This document shows positions 49,527 through 58,977 of a stretch of 64,000 nucleotides of DNA, in pieces (the first letter of the stretch is position 1; each line of letters begins with the position of its first letter). The DNA comes from Paraburkholderia sp. GTDB lineage: Bacteria > Pseudomonadota > Gammaproteobacteria > Burkholderiales > Burkholderiaceae. The stretch lies in the NCBI RefSeq assembly GCF_024281035.1, contig NZ_JAMXLH010000023.1, positions 1-64,000 of the forward strand, read 5' to 3'. A model generated the notes under the pieces. It saw only the letters and a program-made list of their open reading frames with translations. It searched no databases and was not told where the DNA came from. Made by a program: the position numbers and the translations under genes.

Positions 49527-49651
49527 GCGTGTTTGACTGCTCGCTGCAAATGGCGCCGCGTTGTTTTCTTTTCGACGCTTCCTGTTGTTCTTCCCCGGCT
49601 GCGCTCGCCGCGCGTACACAGCCGGGTGTTCGGGCATTGCCCGTTGACGGA

Positions 49652-51262
49652 TTACTCGACCGTCGGCGGATTCTCGAACGTGTGAAACGGAGCCGGGCTC
49701 GGCACGGTCCATTCGAGGCCCGTTGCGCCGTCCCACGGCTTATCCGGCGCCGGTTCCAGCTCGCCGCCGCCGCGATAGGCGGGCAGCACCACCGCGAACA
49801 GGAAATACACCTGGGAAAGCCCGAAACCGAATGCGCCGATCGTGATCACCTGGTTCCAGTCGGTGAACTGCGCCGGATAGTCCGCATAGCGGCGCGGCAT
49901 CCCGGCGAGGCCGACGAAGTGCATCGGCAGGAACGCGAGGTTGAAGAAGATCAGCGAGCACCAGAAATGGATCTTGCCGCGCGTTTCGTTGTACATCCAG
50001 CCGGTCCATTTTGGCGACCAGTAGTACCACCCGGAGAAGAGCGCGAAGAGCGATCCCGCCACCAGCACGTAGTGGAAGTGCGCGACGACGAAGTAGGTGC
50101 CGTGATACTGGATGTCGAGCGGCGCCATCGCCAGCATGAGGCCCGAGAGGCCGCCGAACGTGAACACGAGCAGGAAGCCGATCGCGAACAGCATCGGCGT
50201 TTCGAAGCTGAGCGAGCCGCGCCACATCGTGGCGACCCAGTTGAACACCTTCACGCCGGTCGGCACGGCGATCAGCATCGTGGCGTACATGAAGAACAGT
50301 TGGCCCGTCACCGGCATGCCGGTCGCGAACATGTGGTGCGCCCAGACCATGAACGAGAGAATCGCGATCGATGCCGTGGCGTAGACCATCGAGCTATAGC
50401 CGAACAGCGGCTTGCGCGCGAACGCCGGAATCACCTGCGAGATGATCCCGAACGCCGGCAGGATCATGATGTAGACCTCGGGATGGCCGAAGAACCAGAA
50501 AATGTGCTGGTACATCACCGGATCGCCGCCGCCCGCCGCATTGAAGAAGCTCGTGCCGAAGTGGCGATCGAAGAGGAGCATCGTGATCGCGCCCGCGAGC
50601 ACCGGCATCACGGCGATCAGCAGGTACGCGGTGATGAGCCATGTCCACGCGAACATCGGCATCTTCATGAGCGTCATGCCCGGCGCGCGCAGGTTCAGGA
50701 TCGTCACGATGATGTTGATGCTGCCCATGATCGACGAGGCGCCCATGATGTGCACCGCGAAGATCGCGAAGTCCATGCCCGGGCCCATCTGCGTCGAGAG
50801 CGGCGCGTAGAGCGTCCAGCCCGCGGCGGTCGCGCCGCCCGGCGCGAAAAACGAACCGACGAGCAGACACGCGGCGGCAGGCAGGAGCCAGAAGCTGAAG
50901 TTGTTCATGCGCGCGAACGCCATGTCCGACGCGCCGATCTGCAGCGGCACCATCCAGTTCGCGAAGCCGACGAACGCCGGCATGATTGCGCCGAACACCA
51001 TGATGAGGCCGTGCATGGTGGTGAGCTGGTTGAAGAACTCGGGCCGCATGATCTGCAGGCCCGGTTCGAACAGCTCGGAGCGGATGGCGAGCGCCATCAC
51101 GCCGCCGGACAGGAACATCGTGAACGAGAAGATCAGATACAGCGTCCCGATGTCCTTGTGGTTGGTCGCGAACAGCCAGCGTCGCCAGCCGTGGGGCGTC
51201 GCGTGCGCATGGTCGCCGTGAACGTGACCGTGGCCCGCGACATCGTGTCCAATACTAGACAT
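49652..51262 (-). CDS. ctaD: Cytochrome c oxidase subunit I
   Basis: CtaD carries heme a and the heme a3-CuB centre of the aa3 oxidase. The 536-residue protein has about twelve helices, heme a His in TTMHGLIMVFG and the CuB His and crosslinked Tyr in FGHPEVYIMILPAFG. HHMFATGM and AHFHYVLVAG supply the remaining ligands. The Glu of GHPEVY indicates an A1-type D-channel. The N-terminus is His-rich (VAGHGHVHGDHAHATPHG). Confidence 0.97.
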   Translation of the reverse strand: MSSIGHDVAGHGHVHGDHAHATPHGWRRWLFATNHKDIGTLYLIFSFTMFLSGGVMALAIRSELFEPGLQIMRPEFFNQLTTMHGLIMVFGAIMPAFVGFANWMVPLQIGASDMAFARMNNFSFWLLPAAACLLVGSFFAPGGATAAGWTLYAPLSTQMGPGMDFAIFAVHIMGASSIMGSINIIVTILNLRAPGMTLMKMPMFAWTWLITAYLLIAVMPVLAGAITMLLFDRHFGTSFFNAAGGGDPVMYQHIFWFFGHPEVYIMILPAFGIISQVIPAFARKPLFGYSSMVYATASIAILSFMVWAHHMFATGMPVTGQLFFMYATMLIAVPTGVKVFNWVATMWRGSLSFETPMLFAIGFLLVFTFGGLSGLMLAMAPLDIQYHGTYFVVAHFHYVLVAGSLFALFSGWYYWSPKWTGWMYNETRGKIHFWCSLIFFNLAFLPMHFVGLAGMPRRYADYPAQFTDWNQVITIGAFGFGLSQVYFLFAVVLPAYRGGGELEPAPDKPWDGATGLEWTVPSPAPFHTFENPPTVE

Positions 51263-51308
51263 GACTTCCTCCTGGATCGAATGCTGCGTTGCGTACCGGG
51301 TCGACCGC

Positions 51309-52964
51309 TCAGGCTGCCGCGTTGATCTCTACACGTCGCGCTTCCTTGGCATTGCCGCCACCAGTGACAGTTTCCGGCTTCTTGAGAATGATGTGATCGT
51401 CGGCGATGCCCGCGGCCTTCAGCGCGTCGCGTACCGCTTGTGCACGATGCTTTGCGAGTTCCTCGTTTGCGTGGGCGTTGCCGCTCGCGTCGGTGTAGCC
51501 CGAGAGCGTGAACTTCGCCTCCGGGTGAGCCTTCGCGTAGTCGGCGGCCGCCGCAATCGCGTCCTTCGCATCGGCAGGCAGCGTGCTCTTGCCGATGTCG
51601 AAATAGATGCTGGCCGGCAGCGATGCGCTCGCCTGCGCCGCGCCCGATGCCGCGACGGCGCCGCCTGCACCGCTTGTGCCGCCTGCGCCATTTGCACCGC
51701 TTGTGCCGCTCACCGCCGCGCCGCTCGCAGCCTCCGCGCCCGAGGCCGCCGCCGCAGTCCCGGCACCCGCAGCGCCCGCGTCGGCCGTATGGTCGCCGCC
51801 TTCGGGCAGCTTGCCGTTGCGCGCATCGGCAACCTGACGCGGCTGCAGAATGTCGCCTGTGTGATTACCCCACGAATTGCGCTCGAAGGTGATGACCGAA
51901 GCGATCTCGACGTCGTTGAGCACCGGCCCCCACGTGGGCATCGCATTCTTGCCGTGCAGCACGAGGCTCACGTGCGCGCCGACCGGACCGTTCGCGACCT
52001 TGCTGCCGTCGAGCGCCGGGAATGCACCCGCGCCCTTGCCGGTCGGCTGGTGGCAAACCGCGCAATTCGACATGTACACCTTCTCGCCGCGCTCCTTCAG
52101 TTCGGCGAGCGTGTAGGTCCGGTTGGGATCGTCGGCGGCGGACGCCATCTTCGCCTTCTGCGTCTCAACCCATTTCGCGTAGTCGTCCTGCGAGAGAACC
52201 TCGACGACGACCGGCATGAACGCGTGTTCCTTGCCGCACAGTTCCGTGCAGAAACCGCGATAGGTGCCGGTCTTGATGGCCTTGAACCACGTGTCGCGCA
52301 CGAAGCCCGGAATCGCATCCTGCTTCACGCCGAAGGCGGGCACGTACCACGAGTGCACGACGTCGTTCGCGGTGGTGATGATGCGGATCTTCTTGTCGAC
52401 CGGGACGACGAGCGGATTGTCGACTTCCTGCAGATAGGTGTCGCTGATCGGCATCTGGCCGTTCACTTCCTCACGCGGCGTGCTGAGCGTCGACAGATAG
52501 CTGATGCCTTCGCCCTGCCCCTTCACGTAGTCGTAGCCCCACTTCCACTGGTAGCCGGTGACCTTGATCGTGATGTCGGCGTTGGACGTGTCCTTCATCG
52601 CGACGACGGCCTTGGTCGCGGGCAGCGCCATCAGCACGACGATGACGAACGGCACGACGGTCCAGAGGATTTCGACGGTGGTGCTTTCGTGGAAGTGCGC
52701 GGCCTGATGGCCCTTCGATTTTCGATGCGCAAAGATCGAATAGAACATGACGCCGAACACACCGACAAAAATCACGGTGCACAGGATCAGCATCGTTGTA
52801 TGGAGGTTGTAGAGTTGCTCCGCGATTTTTGTCACGGGCGGCTGCAGATTGATCTGGTTGACCCGCGGGCCGCCGGGACTGTCGCCCACCGCTTGGGCCG
52901 CGCCAGCGAACAGGAGTCCGCAGGATGCCAGCACGCCCGAAAGGGTTCGCTTGATTGTTTTCAT
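51309..52964 (-). CDS. ctaC: Cytochrome c oxidase subunit II fused to cytochrome c and OmpA-like domain
   Basis: CtaC accepts electrons from cytochrome c. The start MKTIKRTLSG (GGAAG upstream) gives 551 residues: signal peptide to about 25, two helices (about 55-120) and a CuA cupredoxin with His204, Cys239, Cys243, His247 and Met250. A cytochrome c domain (CAVCH, 301-305) and an Ala/Gly/Ser-rich linker (about 400-440) follow. The C-terminus is OmpA-C-like (IYFDIGKSTLP, GYTDASGNAHANEELAKHRA, RRVEI). The last domain would bind peptidoglycan. Confidence 0.95.
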   Translation of the reverse strand: MKTIKRTLSGVLASCGLLFAGAAQAVGDSPGGPRVNQINLQPPVTKIAEQLYNLHTTMLILCTVIFVGVFGVMFYSIFAHRKSKGHQAAHFHESTTVEILWTVVPFVIVVLMALPATKAVVAMKDTSNADITIKVTGYQWKWGYDYVKGQGEGISYLSTLSTPREEVNGQMPISDTYLQEVDNPLVVPVDKKIRIITTANDVVHSWYVPAFGVKQDAIPGFVRDTWFKAIKTGTYRGFCTELCGKEHAFMPVVVEVLSQDDYAKWVETQKAKMASAADDPNRTYTLAELKERGEKVYMSNCAVCHQPTGKGAGAFPALDGSKVANGPVGAHVSLVLHGKNAMPTWGPVLNDVEIASVITFERNSWGNHTGDILQPRQVADARNGKLPEGGDHTADAGAAGAGTAAAASGAEAASGAAVSGTSGANGAGGTSGAGGAVAASGAAQASASLPASIYFDIGKSTLPADAKDAIAAAADYAKAHPEAKFTLSGYTDASGNAHANEELAKHRAQAVRDALKAAGIADDHIILKKPETVTGGGNAKEARRVEINAAA

Positions 52965-53078
52965 CGCTTCCTTACCCATATTTTCCATTCCAACCCTCGA
53001 CCCCGCAGGAAGGTTTCGCATCGTGCGCACGGACGGCGGCCAGGCACCCAGGCAAATCCCTGGGATGAAATGCACCGC

Positions 53079-53554
53079 TCAGGCGCCGCACGCGAGCCAC
53101 ACGCGCAGTTCCCGCGCGAACTGCGCACGCCGATACTGCGGCAAATGCAACCCGACAGCGACCGACTGGCCGCGGGACACGAGACGCACCGGATCGCGAA
53201 GCATCACGCCCGGCTCGACCCGGACCCAGCGGGGATTGAATTCGAACTGGGAGCGCAGATCCGCGCTTACCTGTTCGATCACCAGCCGGTTCGGATACAG
53301 CCTGATTCGTTCGTAATCGACAGCATGGCGCGCATAGACGGCAAAGGCGCACCCCACCACCAACAGATCGAGCCAGTGAACGGCAACACCAGCCAGGCAC
53401 CGTAGATCAACAGCAGGACGGCAATTGCGATGGATACGAATGCCAGAGAAGCATAGAAGCACATGAATTGCCTGGGGGAGAGCGAGCAGTTGCGCTTCAT
53501 GGTCCAGTCCTTCAGGACCGGCTCCGGACTCGCCAGCAGATCGGACGTCTGCAT
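53079..53554 (-). pseudogene. DUF2244 membrane protein, frameshifted
   Basis: The N-terminal part reads MQTSDLLASPEPVLKDWTMK, then RNCSLSPRQFMCFYAS and a membrane helix ending GAWLVLPFTG. The continuation LDLLVVGCAFAVYARHAVDY, then ERIRLYPNRLVIEQV, lies in another frame. One base is missing near 53370-53373 (GGCTC where GGCCTC is expected). Joined, the halves make a normal DUF2244 protein of about 158 residues. It precedes ctaC and would be first in the operon. A sequencing or assembly error is as likely as true inactivation. Confidence 0.8.
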
Positions 53555-53689
53555 CGCTGTCTCCCGCCCCCAGCACTGCAACAACCTCAGACTATCGCTG
53601 CCCGGCGCCTCGCACAACCTCGCACAACTCTGTAGGCATCGGTACCGCACGCATTGGAATTGGTGCACCTTTGCGCGACAAACTGACGC

Positions 53690-53717
53690 ATTATAACGCG
53701 AACACCTGTGTCAGCAA
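53690..53717 (-). promoter_or_regulatory. Promoter of the aa3 oxidase operon
   Basis: On the minus strand, TTGCTG (53712-53717), a 16-bp spacer and TATAAT (53690-53695) precede the DUF2244-ctaC-ctaD genes. The expected start is near 53683. Confidence 0.6.
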
Positions 53718-53851
53718 GGCAACCTTGATATCCGTCAAACCCTTGCCAGTCAAGGATCTTCGGGCTTTTAACCGATTCTTTTGAAGGCTGTTCAGCCGGG
53801 ATTCCCGGGCGCGGCAAAGGCCGCGCGATCGCTTCAGTGGTTTCAGTAGCT

Positions 53852-54817
53852 TCAGCGGTTCCTTGTCGGACCGCGGCCGATGTCTTCGAGCCGGATGATG
53901 CCGTGCCCATCCGCGGTGGTGCGCGGCACGGCCTTCCAGGCGTGCCCATAGATGACTTCGAAAGTCAGCGGGATCGTGCCGTCGTCGCGCTTGCGCGCGT
54001 CGAGCGCGGCGATGAACGCGCGGTGCAGGCGGCGCGCCGCGTAGCCCATGCCGGCCTCGCGCTCGAACGGATACGCGCCCCAGCGGCGCACGTCGGCGAG
54101 CAGCTTCTCGGCCGAGCGATAGGTGACGGTGAGCGTCTCCTGGTCCATGACCGGAATCTCGAAGCCGTTTTCGACGAGCATGTCGCCCAGATCGTGCATG
54201 TCGACGAAGTCGATCACGTGCTTGCGCGTCGGCACGCCGTGCGCGGCCTCGACTTCGGCCCAGGCGCCGCGCAGCTCCTTGAATGTCTCGGGGCCGAGCG
54301 TGCTGAACATCAGGAGGCCGTTCACCTTGAGCACGCGCTGCCATTCGCCGAACACGAGGTCCGGGTGCGGATGCCAGTGCAGCGCGAGGTTCGACCAGAG
54401 CAGCTCGAAGGTGCCATGCGGGAACGGCAGCTCCGCGAAATCGGCCTGCGTGAAGCGCGGACCGCGCGAGCCGAGCGCGCGCCCCACCGAGGCCGGCAGG
54501 AAACGCCGCCAGCTCGTGTCGCCCGCGTCGTGGCGCAGCGCGCGCTGGAGCATCGCGAAGGAGAGATCGGTGCCGAAGACGGGCGCCTCGGGGAAGCGCT
54601 CACGCAAGCCGGGCAGGTCCTCGCCCGGGCCGCAGCCCGCGTCGAGCACGCTCGCAGGCGTCATCTTGATGTAGTCGAGCCGCTCGCGCATGCGCTGAGC
54701 GATTTCTCGTGGCAGGAAAGCGACCTCATGGAAGGTCGCGGCACGGCGGTCGAAAATCCGCCGCAGATGCCGGGGATCGTAGGCCGGACGGCCGGGTCTG
54801 GGGGAAGACAGGGACAT
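53852..54817 (-). CDS. bioC: BioC-like malonyl-ACP O-methyltransferase
   Basis: BioC methylates malonyl-ACP to begin pimelate synthesis for biotin. The 321-residue class I methyltransferase shows VLDAGCGPGEDLPGLRERFP, the acidic GTDLSFAMLQRAL and the BioC-like LHWHPHPDLVFGEWQRVLK, then GLLMFSTLGPETFKELR. It is longer than E. coli BioC and no other bio gene adjoins, so another methyltransferase role is possible. It is divergent from comF. Confidence 0.75.
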   Translation of the reverse strand: MSLSSPRPGRPAYDPRHLRRIFDRRAATFHEVAFLPREIAQRMRERLDYIKMTPASVLDAGCGPGEDLPGLRERFPEAPVFGTDLSFAMLQRALRHDAGDTSWRRFLPASVGRALGSRGPRFTQADFAELPFPHGTFELLWSNLALHWHPHPDLVFGEWQRVLKVNGLLMFSTLGPETFKELRGAWAEVEAAHGVPTRKHVIDFVDMHDLGDMLVENGFEIPVMDQETLTVTYRSAEKLLADVRRWGAYPFEREAGMGYAARRLHRAFIAALDARKRDDGTIPLTFEVIYGHAWKAVPRTTADGHGIIRLEDIGRGPTRNR

Positions 54818-54902
54818 GTCGGTCGTATTGGCGAAGTGTGCGAAGTATACTCGCTCACTCCCAGGCTTTCAGTTCGCGAGTCCGCACCCGGGCCGTCCGT
54901 CG

Positions 54903-55712
54903 ATGCCGCCGTCGTCCGTTTTACTGCCCGCCATCCGTCGCGCATGCCGTCAAAGCCGTCGGGTCGGCGTGCGCGTCTCTCAGGTCGCACGGGCGCAGTG
55001 GCCCCGGCTGACCCAGTTCGCGTTGCCCAATCTGTGCACGTTGTGCGGCAATTTGTCGCGTACGACGCTATGTGCCGATTGTGCGGCGCTCTGCTGGAAC
55101 GAGCCGCGCCTGCGCTGCACCGTGTGTGCGATGCCGCTCGCGGGGGCACGACGCGTCACGCGTGAGCCGCGCTACCGTTGCGGCGCATGCGTGGACACGC
55201 CGCCCGCGTTCGACGCCACGCTCGCGTTGGGCGACTATCGTGCGCCGCTCGACTTGCTGGTGCTCGGCCTGAAGTTCCGCGCGCAGCTCGCGGCGGGCGC
55301 GGCGTTTGCCGGGCAACTCGCGCGGATTGCCGAGGACGCGCTCGATCCCGCCGACCGTCCCGACGTGCTCGTGCCCGTGCCGCTCTCGCGCAAACGGCTG
55401 ATCGAGCGCGGCTACAACCAGGCGTGGCAGATCGCGCGTCCGCTCGCGCGCGCACTCGGTACGCGTGCAGACGCGACGCTCGTGCGCCGCGCGCTTCACA
55501 CCGCGGCGCAATCGCGGCTCGACCGCAATGCGCGCCGACGCAACGTGGAACGCGCGTTTGCGCTGACGAGGCCGGTGCGCGGCCTGCACGTGGGCGTGGT
55601 CGACGACGTCATGACGTCCGGCGCCACGCTCGATGCGCTCGCGCGCACGCTCAAGACAGCCGGCGCACGGCGCGTGACGAATTTCGTCGCGCTGCGCACG
55701 TCGAAAGATTGA
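54903..55712 (+). CDS. comF: ComF-family phosphoribosyltransferase-like protein
   Basis: ComF proteins act in DNA uptake in competent bacteria. The 269-residue protein has an N-terminal zinc ribbon (LCTLCGNLSR, LCADC, CTVC, CGAC) and a C-terminal PRT fold with RLIERGYNQAWQIARPLARA and the PRPP loop VGVVDDVMTSGAT. The start at 54903 is chosen because an earlier ATG overlaps the divergent bioC start. A true uptake role is not shown by context. Confidence 0.88.
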   Translation: MPPSSVLLPAIRRACRQSRRVGVRVSQVARAQWPRLTQFALPNLCTLCGNLSRTTLCADCAALCWNEPRLRCTVCAMPLAGARRVTREPRYRCGACVDTPPAFDATLALGDYRAPLDLLVLGLKFRAQLAAGAAFAGQLARIAEDALDPADRPDVLVPVPLSRKRLIERGYNQAWQIARPLARALGTRADATLVRRALHTAAQSRLDRNARRRNVERAFALTRPVRGLHVGVVDDVMTSGATLDALARTLKTAGARRVTNFVALRTSKD

Positions 55713-55794
55713 CGGGCTGAATCGACACAACTGCGCGGGGCAACGGCCAGGTAAAACTGCTAGAGACAACTGCTTTTCATCGACTTTCATCACC

Positions 55795-56265
55795 ATGTTC
55801 AACGTCGTTCTCGTCGAACCGGAAATCCCGCCGAACACCGGTAACGTAATTCGCCTGTGCGCGAATACGGGCGCGCGGCTGCATTTGATCGAGCCGCTCG
55901 GCTTCCCGCTCGACGACGCAAAAATGCGCCGCGCGGGCCTCGACTATCACGAGTACGCGCAGATGCACGTCCACCGCAACTGGGACGCCTTCCTCGCCGC
56001 CGAAACACCCGATCCGTCGCGTATGTTCGCGTTCACGACGCGCGGCTCAGGGCGTTTTCACGCGCATGCGTTCCAGCCGGGCGACTGGTTCGTGTTCGGC
56101 GCGGAGACGCGCGGGCTGCCCGACGCGGTGCTCGCGCACTTTCCGAACGAGCAGCGCGTGCGCCTGCCGATGCGCCCCGACAACCGCAGCCTCAACCTCT
56201 CGAATACGGTCGCGGTGGTCGTGTTCGAAGCGTGGCGTCAGGCGGGGTTCGTTGGCGGCGAATAA
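55795..56265 (+). CDS. trmL: tRNA (cytidine/uridine-34 2'-O)-methyltransferase TrmL
   Basis: TrmL methylates the wobble ribose of tRNA-Leu isoacceptors. The 156-residue SPOUT protein starts MFNVVLVEPEIPPNTGNVIR and has the knot motifs FVFGAETRGLP and LPMRPDNRSLNLSNTVAVVV. It follows comF by 82 bp. Confidence 0.95.
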   Translation: MFNVVLVEPEIPPNTGNVIRLCANTGARLHLIEPLGFPLDDAKMRRAGLDYHEYAQMHVHRNWDAFLAAETPDPSRMFAFTTRGSGRFHAHAFQPGDWFVFGAETRGLPDAVLAHFPNEQRVRLPMRPDNRSLNLSNTVAVVVFEAWRQAGFVGGE

Positions 56266-56284
56266 AGCGGCGACCGAAGCCGCG

Positions 56285-56827
56285 TCACGGTTTGGGTTTG
56301 CCCGTGCGCACGCCGAGTTCGCGCTGGTAACGCGCGTGCATCGCGTCGTCGAAGCAGGCGAAGATGATCCGTTCGAGTTCCGGGTAATCCGGTAGCGCCG
56401 CGATCACCGTTTGCGTGGCGATGGCGACGGCATCGTCGGCCGGAAAATGGTAGACACCGCAACTGATGGCCGGAAACGCGATGCTGCGCACGTCAGCTGC
56501 ACGCGCGCAGGCCAGCGTGCGCTGATAGCACGATGCCAGCAGCCGCGCCTCATCGTGCCCGCCGCCGTGCCAGACCGGGCCGACGGTGTGAATCACGTGC
56601 TGCGCGCGCAGACGGTAGCCGCGGGTGATTTTGGCGTCGCCGGTCGCGCAGCCGCCGAGCGTCTCGCACTCGCGCAGCAGATCCGGCCCGGCAGCGCGGT
56701 GAATCGCGCCGTCCACGCCGCCGCCGCCAAGCAGTGAAGTATTCGCCGCGTTGACGATCGCATCGACGTCGAGCGTGGTGATATCGGCCACGCGCGACTC
56801 GATCCTGCAGATTCCGATGGTGAGCAT
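56285..56827 (-). CDS. Macrodomain ADP-ribose hydrolase
   Basis: The 180-residue protein is a single MacroD/YmdB-type domain: [49 protein letters not shown] and the loop [15 protein letters not shown]. It likely hydrolyses O-acetyl-ADP-ribose or ADP-ribosylated substrates. The start at 56827 follows GGAGG. It lies downstream of gpsA, separated by a 9-bp tandem repeat array. Convergent with trmL. Confidence 0.92.
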   Translation of the reverse strand: MLTIGICRIESRVADITTLDVDAIVNAANTSLLGGGGVDGAIHRAAGPDLLRECETLGGCATGDAKITRGYRLRAQHVIHTVGPVWHGGGHDEARLLASCYQRTLACARAADVRSIAFPAISCGVYHFPADDAVAIATQTVIAALPDYPELERIIFACFDDAMHARYQRELGVRTGKPKP

Positions 56828-56880
56828 GTCGTCCTCCACGTCCTCTACGTCCCCCAGCCTGCGAGCAGTGCGCGCCCGGG

Positions 56881-56935
56881 TTGTCCGGGTTGTCCGGGTT
56901 GTCCGGGTTGTCCGGGTTTGTCCGGGTTTGTCCGG
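56881..56935. repeat. Tandem repeat array TTGTCCGGG between gpsA and the macrodomain gene
   Basis: Four head-to-tail copies of the 9-mer TTGTCCGGG (56881-56916) are followed by two 10-mers with an extra T. The unit count is likely to vary between strains. It lies in the 120-bp gap and encodes nothing. Confidence 0.85.
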
Positions 56936-56947
56936 TACGCGCGCGCC

Positions 56948-57946
56948 CTACTCCGCCTTTGCGTCGCGCCTGAGCAGCGCGCTCACGGCGTCGCGCGGCG
57001 CGACGCCGTCGAACAGCACGGCGCATACCGCCTGCGTGATCGGCATCTCGATAGCGTGCTCGCGCGCGATGGCAAGCACGGCCTGCGCGCAACGCACGCC
57101 TTCGGCAACGTGGCCGAGCGCGCCCAGAATGTCGTCGAGCGTGCGGCCGCTCGCGAGCTGCATGCCCACGGTGCGGTTGCGCGACAGGTCGCCCGTGGCG
57201 GTGAGAATGAGGTCGCCGAGGCCCGTGAGCCCCGTGAAGGTTTCCGCGCGTCCGCCAAGCGTCACGCCAAGGCGCGTCATCTCGGCGAGACCGCGCGTGA
57301 TGAGCGCGGCCCGCGCATTCAGGCCGAGCCCGAGGCCGTCCGAAATACCGGTGGCGATGGCGAGCACGTTCTTGACCGCGCCGCCGACCTCGACGCCCAC
57401 CACGTCGTCGCCGGTGTAAATGCGCATCGCGCGGTGGTGGAATGCGGCGAGCGTGCGCTCGCGGCAGGCCGCCGACGCGCTCGCGACGGTCAACGCGACG
57501 GGCAGCCCCGCGCCTACTTCGCGCGCAAAACTCGGTCCCGAGAGCACGCCGTTGCTGCCGTGATCGGGCAGCTCGGCCGCCACGACCTGATGCGGCAGCT
57601 GCTGCGTCTCGGCCTCGAAGCCTTTGCAGAGCCAGACGAAGTGCGCGGGCACGCGGCCCATGTCGCGCATCGTGCGCAACAGGTCGCGCAAGCCGGCCAC
57701 GGGTGTCGCGAGAACGACGAGCGCCGCCTCGTCCGACGCATGGTCGAGCGAGGCGGCGAGATCCGTTTCGTATTGGAGCGTGCGCGGCAGCGAGACACCC
57801 GCGAGATAGCGGGCGTTCTCGTGCGTATTGCGCAGGGCGCCGATGAGCGCGGCGTCGCGCGCCCACAGCACCGTGTCATGCGCGCGGGCCAGATGGCCGG
57901 CCAGCGCGGTACCCCACGCTCCGGCGCCGAGCACGGCGACTTTCAT
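56948..57946 (-). CDS. gpsA: Glycerol-3-phosphate dehydrogenase (NAD(P)+)
   Basis: GpsA reduces dihydroxyacetone phosphate to glycerol 3-phosphate for phospholipids. The 332-residue protein from [20 protein letters not shown] has the Rossmann motif GAGAWG, the catalytic Lys region [18 protein letters not shown] and [14 protein letters not shown]. It follows secB by 27 bp, as in many proteobacteria. Confidence 0.96.
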   Translation of the reverse strand: MKVAVLGAGAWGTALAGHLARAHDTVLWARDAALIGALRNTHENARYLAGVSLPRTLQYETDLAASLDHASDEAALVVLATPVAGLRDLLRTMRDMGRVPAHFVWLCKGFEAETQQLPHQVVAAELPDHGSNGVLSGPSFAREVGAGLPVALTVASASAACRERTLAAFHHRAMRIYTGDDVVGVEVGGAVKNVLAIATGISDGLGLGLNARAALITRGLAEMTRLGVTLGGRAETFTGLTGLGDLILTATGDLSRNRTVGMQLASGRTLDDILGALGHVAEGVRCAQAVLAIAREHAIEMPITQAVCAVLFDGVAPRDAVSALLRRDAKAE

Positions 57947-57973
57947 TGCGTTACTCCGCACCGGTGGCTGGGA

Positions 57974-58444
57974 TCAATGCGTGGCGTTGCTTTGCGCGGC
58001 GCCGTCTTGCTGCGCGATCTGCTGCAGGCGTTGCTCGTAGAGCGCCTGGAAGTTGATCTCGGCGAGGTGGATCGGCGGGAAGCCGGCACGCGTGATCGCA
58101 TCGGCGATGTTCGAGCGCAGGTACGGGAACAGGATCGTCGGGCAAGCAATGCCGACGAGCGGGTCGAGCTGCTCTTCCGGGATATTGCGGATGTCGAAAA
58201 TGCCAGCCTGCTTTGCTTCGATCAGGAACGCAACCTTGTCCTTCACCTTCGCGGTGACCGTGCCCGTGACGATGATCTCGTAGACGGAATCGGCGAGGCG
58301 CTCGGCCTTGACGTCGACTTCCACTTCGACCGAGGGCATGTCCTGCTCAAGGAAGATGGCCGGCGAATTCGGCTGCTCGAGCGACATGTCCTTGAGGTAG
58401 ATGCGCTGGATGTTGAAGAACGGCTGGTTGTTCTCGTCAGACAT
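57974..58444 (-). CDS. secB: Protein-export chaperone SecB
   Basis: SecB keeps preproteins unfolded and hands them to SecA. The 156 residues show [20 protein letters not shown] and the SecA-binding and hydrophobic-groove region [20 protein letters not shown]. The C-terminus is Gln/Ala-rich. It lies downstream of grxC (269 bp) and directly upstream of gpsA. Confidence 0.97.
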   Translation of the reverse strand: MSDENNQPFFNIQRIYLKDMSLEQPNSPAIFLEQDMPSVEVEVDVKAERLADSVYEIIVTGTVTAKVKDKVAFLIEAKQAGIFDIRNIPEEQLDPLVGIACPTILFPYLRSNIADAITRAGFPPIHLAEINFQALYEQRLQQIAQQDGAAQSNATH

Positions 58445-58713
58445 GGTGATTGGCTTCCCTGATTAAATGGATTGCAGCAGCAAACTACAAACTACCTGTA
58501 CAGCGTGCTTTACGACATCACTGCGAACGTCACGGTGGACATCGCAGCGAACGTCGCTGCGGTCATCGCGGCGGGCGGCGCTGCACAGCAGCAAGCCCGC
58601 GCGGCACGACGGGCCGCGCGGGCCATCATGCCCGCTGGAACACGCGAAAACCACGCGGAAAAATGTCACGCGGCGCCCGCCGCCCTTGCGGGCCGGCGGC
58701 GCTCAGGCTGCGT

Positions 58714-58977
58714 TCAGGCCGCCTTTTCGAGCAGCGGCATCAGGCCGCCGGCGCGATCGAGCGCGGAGAGGTCGTCGTAACCGCCCACGTGCGTCTCGCC
58801 GATGAAAACCTGCGGCACGGTCCGGCGGCCGGTGCGGGTCATCATTTCCTCGCGACGGGCCGGTTCCAGATCGATCAGCACCTTCTCGATGTGTTCGACG
58901 CCGCGCGACTTTAAAAGACGTTCGGCCATCTGGCAATACGGGCACACCTGGGTGCTGTACATGACCACCTTGCTCAC
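58714..58977 (-). CDS. grxC: Glutaredoxin 3
   Basis: GrxC reduces disulfides with glutathione. The 87 residues have the active site CPYC (12-15), the cis-Pro region TVPQVFIGETHVGG and the GSH-binding DDLSALDRAG. The start overlaps the rhodanese stop by four bases (ATGA), so the two are probably coupled. Confidence 0.96.
   Translation of the reverse strand: MSKVVMYSTQVCPYCQMAERLLKSRGVEHIEKVLIDLEPARREEMMTRTGRRTVPQVFIGETHVGGYDDLSALDRAGGLMPLLEKAA

Noticed and set aside
48755..53405. Long plus-strand frames opposite the ctaC, ctaD and ctaG genes
   Set aside because: They have no recognisable product and lie wholly opposite proteins with complete metal-ligand sets.
58445..58713. Repetitive GCGAACGTC-type stretch between secB and grxC considered as a gene
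   Set aside because: Several overlapping frames are open but none has a ribosome site or family features; it looks like simple GC-rich repetition with hairpins after grxC.
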